Assembly: GCA_963824095.1 (NCBI GenBank) | Contig: CAWGNS010000009.1 | Location: 992,001-1,056,000 of the forward strand | Direction: 5' to 3' | DNA from: JBBDWJ01 sp963824095 | GTDB taxonomy: Bacteria; Acidobacteriota; Terriglobia; Bryobacterales; UBA6623 | Length of the DNA stretch: 64,000 nucleotides | In this document: piece by piece, positions 62,050 through 64,000 of the stretch | How the letters are laid out: each line of letters opens with the position of its first letter | Numbering within the stretch: the stretch's first letter is position 1 | Program-made: the position numbers and the translations under genes | The notes under the pieces: generated by a model | The model's input: only the letters and a program-made list of their open reading frames with translations | Databases searched by the model: none | Told to the model about the DNA's origin: nothing

Positions 62050-63507
62050 TTACTCGCTTTCCTGCACGGCCGGTCGGAAGTCGGGGTCCCGTTCCTCCAC
62101 CGTTTCCGCCCAGCCGAGCTTTTTGCCGACCAGGAAAATCCCCAGCCCGCCGAGCATGCCCGGCATCACTTCGTAGACGATCGTCTGGTCCCAGCCGAGA
62201 TAGCGCCAACCCAGCACGATCAGAATGCCGCCGATGACCATCGTGAGGGTCAGGCCTTCAGTGGGTCTTTGATCGAGCGCGTAGACGATCATCAGCGGGC
62301 CGAAGGCGGCGGCGAGCGCAGACCAGGCGACCAGCACCAGCGTGAAGACACTCTCGTTGTGGACCAGCGCGATGCCTAACGCCAGCACCGTCACGAACAG
62401 CGTGGCGAGCTTGGTGGCCTTGTAGCCGTGCAGCCGGCGGGTGGGGAAATCGCGCGTGATGGCAGCGGTGCAACTGATAATTTGCGAGTCGGCGGTGGAG
62501 ATGGTGGCGGCGAACAGGCCGGCCAGCACCAGGCCGGTGAGCACCGGCGGCAGCAAATGGTGCGCCAAGGTGGGCAGGGCCAGCTCGGCGTCGAAGTTGG
62601 CGGTTTCGGGAAGCAGCAGCCGGGCCGCCAGCCCAACGCAGATCGTGATCGCGTAAAAGGCCGTGAACCAGCCGTAGTAGTAGAGACGCACGCGCCACAT
62701 GCGGTCGGGGTCGTCCATGGTCATGAAGCGGACCATGATGTGGGGCTGGCCGATGACGGCGGCGCCGGCGAACAGCCAGCCGGCGACAAACAGAAACGGC
62801 CCGGCCCAGCCGTGCACCGACAGATCGTTGGGGAACCAGTCCATGTAGTGCGGCGAGACCCGCGTCAGCGCCAGGGTGAAGGCATTCCACCCGCCGATCT
62901 TGACCAGCGCCACCCACAGCATCGTCACCATCGCGCCGATCATCACGATCGACTGCGCGGCGTCGGTCCAGATCGAGGCGCGGATGCCGCCCGCGAAGCA
63001 ATACAACAGCACGATCACGGCGCCGACCACCGCGCCCGCCCCATACTGCCAGCCGAACAAGACGAACAGCGCCTTGCCGCCGGCGTTGAGCTGCGCCGCG
63101 GCGTAGGTCCCCAGAAACAACACCGTGAGCGTGCCGCTCACCATGCGCAGCACGCGGTAGTTGGAGCCGTGCCAGGTACTCAGCGCGCCGGCGAAGCTAT
63201 GGATATTCTGCTGTTCGGTGGTGACGCGCAGTTTCTTGTGGACCACCAGCGACGTCAGGAAGTCGCCCATTATCCAGCCGATCATCAGCCACACCGAGGG
63301 CAGCCCATAGGTATAGGTGAACCCGATCATGCCGATGAACATGTAGCCGCTGTTGTTGGTGGCGATCGCTGACAGGGCCACCAGCCAGGGCTGCACCGTC
63401 TGGCCGCATAGCAGGTAGTCCGCGCCGGTCTCTTCTCGCCGCAACATCGACAACAAGCCGATCACGACGAACATCAGCATGAAGAAACCGAAACTGAGCA
63501 ACGTCAT
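62050..63507 (-). CDS. sodium:solute symporter (SSS family, PutP-like)
   Basis: A 485-residue protein with about thirteen membrane segments. Landmarks are 'ADYLLCGQTVQPWLVALSAI', 'ATNNSGYMFIGMIGFTYTYG' and 'VLAGLFAATISTADSQIISC', the last holding the Ser/Thr residues that bind sodium in SSS transporters. 'VIGQPHIMVRFMTMDDPDRM' matches the PutP group more than the sugar group. The likely substrate is proline or another small organic solute. The MarC-type gene ends three bases before it on the same strand, so the two are probably cotranscribed. Confidence 0.87.
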   Translation of the reverse strand: MTLLSFGFFMLMFVVIGLLSMLRREETGADYLLCGQTVQPWLVALSAIATNNSGYMFIGMIGFTYTYGLPSVWLMIGWIMGDFLTSLVVHKKLRVTTEQQNIHSFAGALSTWHGSNYRVLRMVSGTLTVLFLGTYAAAQLNAGGKALFVLFGWQYGAGAVVGAVIVLLYCFAGGIRASIWTDAAQSIVMIGAMVTMLWVALVKIGGWNAFTLALTRVSPHYMDWFPNDLSVHGWAGPFLFVAGWLFAGAAVIGQPHIMVRFMTMDDPDRMWRVRLYYYGWFTAFYAITICVGLAARLLLPETANFDAELALPTLAHHLLPPVLTGLVLAGLFAATISTADSQIISCTAAITRDFPTRRLHGYKATKLATLFVTVLALGIALVHNESVFTLVLVAWSALAAAFGPLMIVYALDQRPTEGLTLTMVIGGILIVLGWRYLGWDQTIVYEVMPGMLGGLGIFLVGKKLGWAETVEERDPDFRPAVQESE

Positions 63508-63510
63508 CGT

Positions 63511-64000
63511 TTAGTTGGTACCTACCTTGGGAAGCCCGCGCACGCCGACGCCCTCCAGGCCGGCGAGGATCATCTCGATGCCGATCGCCCCGATGAACAA
63601 GGCGTTGGTGCGCATCAGGATGGTGAAGTAGGCGCCGAGCAGACTCTCTTTGTTCTGCCCCACCTTGATGAGAACGCGCTGCGCGGCGCACACGATCCCG
63701 AAGTTGAGCGCGAGCACGGCGGCGATCAGCAGAACGTTGAGCGGTGTTGCCATGCTGCGTCCGATCAGAATGCTGACCCAGATGGTCGCCGGGCCGACCA
63801 TGAAGGGAATCGAAATGCTGGTCGCCAAATCGCTGGCCTCGCCCCGGAAAAACTGCGCGCTGCCGCCGCCTTGCGTGAAATAGCGCAGCGAAATGATGAA
63901 CACGATCAGGCCGCCGAAGATGCGAAAGGCGTCGGGCCGCACCTGGAAGACTTCGACGAAAATGTAGTCGCCGGTGAGGGCGAACAGCGCGTAGACGCCG
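63511..64000 (-). CDS. MarC-family (UPF0056) integral membrane protein, N-terminus outside window
   Basis: The open frame continues past the window edge: codons 64000-63943 read 'GVYALFALTGDYIFVEVFQ', joined to 'VRPDAFRIFGGLIVFIISLR'. 'FMVGPATIWVSILIGRS' matches the 'PxxxGPATI' signature of MarC proteins, followed by 'LMRTNALFIGAIGIEMILAG' near the end. MarC proteins have six membrane helices and no agreed function. About a quarter of the protein is missing. Confidence 0.82.
   Translation of the reverse strand, partial: GVYALFALTGDYIFVEVFQVRPDAFRIFGGLIVFIISLRYFTQGGGSAQFFRGEASDLATSISIPFMVGPATIWVSILIGRSMATPLNVLLIAAVLALNFGIVCAAQRVLIKVGQNKESLLGAYFTILMRTNALFIGAIGIEMILAGLEGVGVRGLPKVGTN

Overview
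This window looks like chromosome from a GC-rich acidobacterium of the Bryobacterales/Solibacter type. The main reasons are a secreted repeat protein ending in the domain known as TIGR03437, two Oar-type TonB-dependent receptors with an N-terminal carboxypeptidase-regulatory domain, a TIGR02604/TIGR02603-type membrane-bound dehydrogenase with HEAT repeats, a DUF1501 Tat protein, UpxY-type NusG, and many secreted amidohydrolases. The taxonomic call is inference from gene content. I see no rRNA, tRNA, CRISPR array, integrase or transposase.

Layout. 0-4.4 kb: a YdcF-like protein, an Xre regulator, an UpxY-like antiterminator, a region with four CAACAA-N-TTGTTG palindromes, a PEP-CTERM-like exported protein and a small Cys-rich ORF. 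4.5-13.8 kb: a 1621-residue adhesin-like protein with ten Ig/cadherin-like repeats, then an intact Oar-like receptor. 14-18 kb (minus): a seven-heme cytochrome c, a DUF1501 gene with two frameshifts and an Arg-rich secreted protein. 18.4-22 kb: an AgaS-like SIS isomerase, a PfkB kinase and a GatZ/KbaZ-like protein (amino-sugar/tagatose metabolism, with no GatY in view). 22-31 kb: a beta-barrel protein, an amidohydrolase, a PEGA protein, a frameshifted secreted enzyme, a small membrane protein and a two-domain M42-like peptidase. 31.5-33 kb: a LuxR-type regulator behind a consensus sigma-70 promoter, then a PilZ protein. 33-41.8 kb (minus): amidase, small Tat-like protein, two amidohydrolases, a badly frameshifted Oar receptor and an enolase-superfamily dehydratase. 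42-51.5 kb: creatininase, MFS transporter, GntR/FCD regulator, heme-containing membrane-bound dehydrogenase and a UxuA-like mannonate dehydratase, which together suggest sugar-acid (uronate/aldonate) use. 51.8-59.6 kb: a hypothetical membrane protein, then marR and an efflux operon (HlyD, TolC, two MacB-type permeases, no ATPase). 59.8-64 kb: AhpD-like protein, Skp/OmpH chaperone, hypothetical membrane protein, sodium:solute symporter and a MarC protein cut by the window edge.

How parts may work together. AT-rich imperfect palindromes lie in front of the dehydratase-receptor unit, the MFS-creatininase unit and the membrane-bound dehydrogenase, around a GntR gene, and could define one sugar-acid regulon. 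A 12-bp motif occurs in front of both marR and the efflux operon. Intergenic DNA is crowded with several families of short palindromic repeats, two of them mostly as inverted pairs about 0.2-0.3 kb apart. Four minus-strand genes carry single-base frameshifts, twelve of thirteen repaired by removing one base. This is either an insertion-biased sequence error or true decay.
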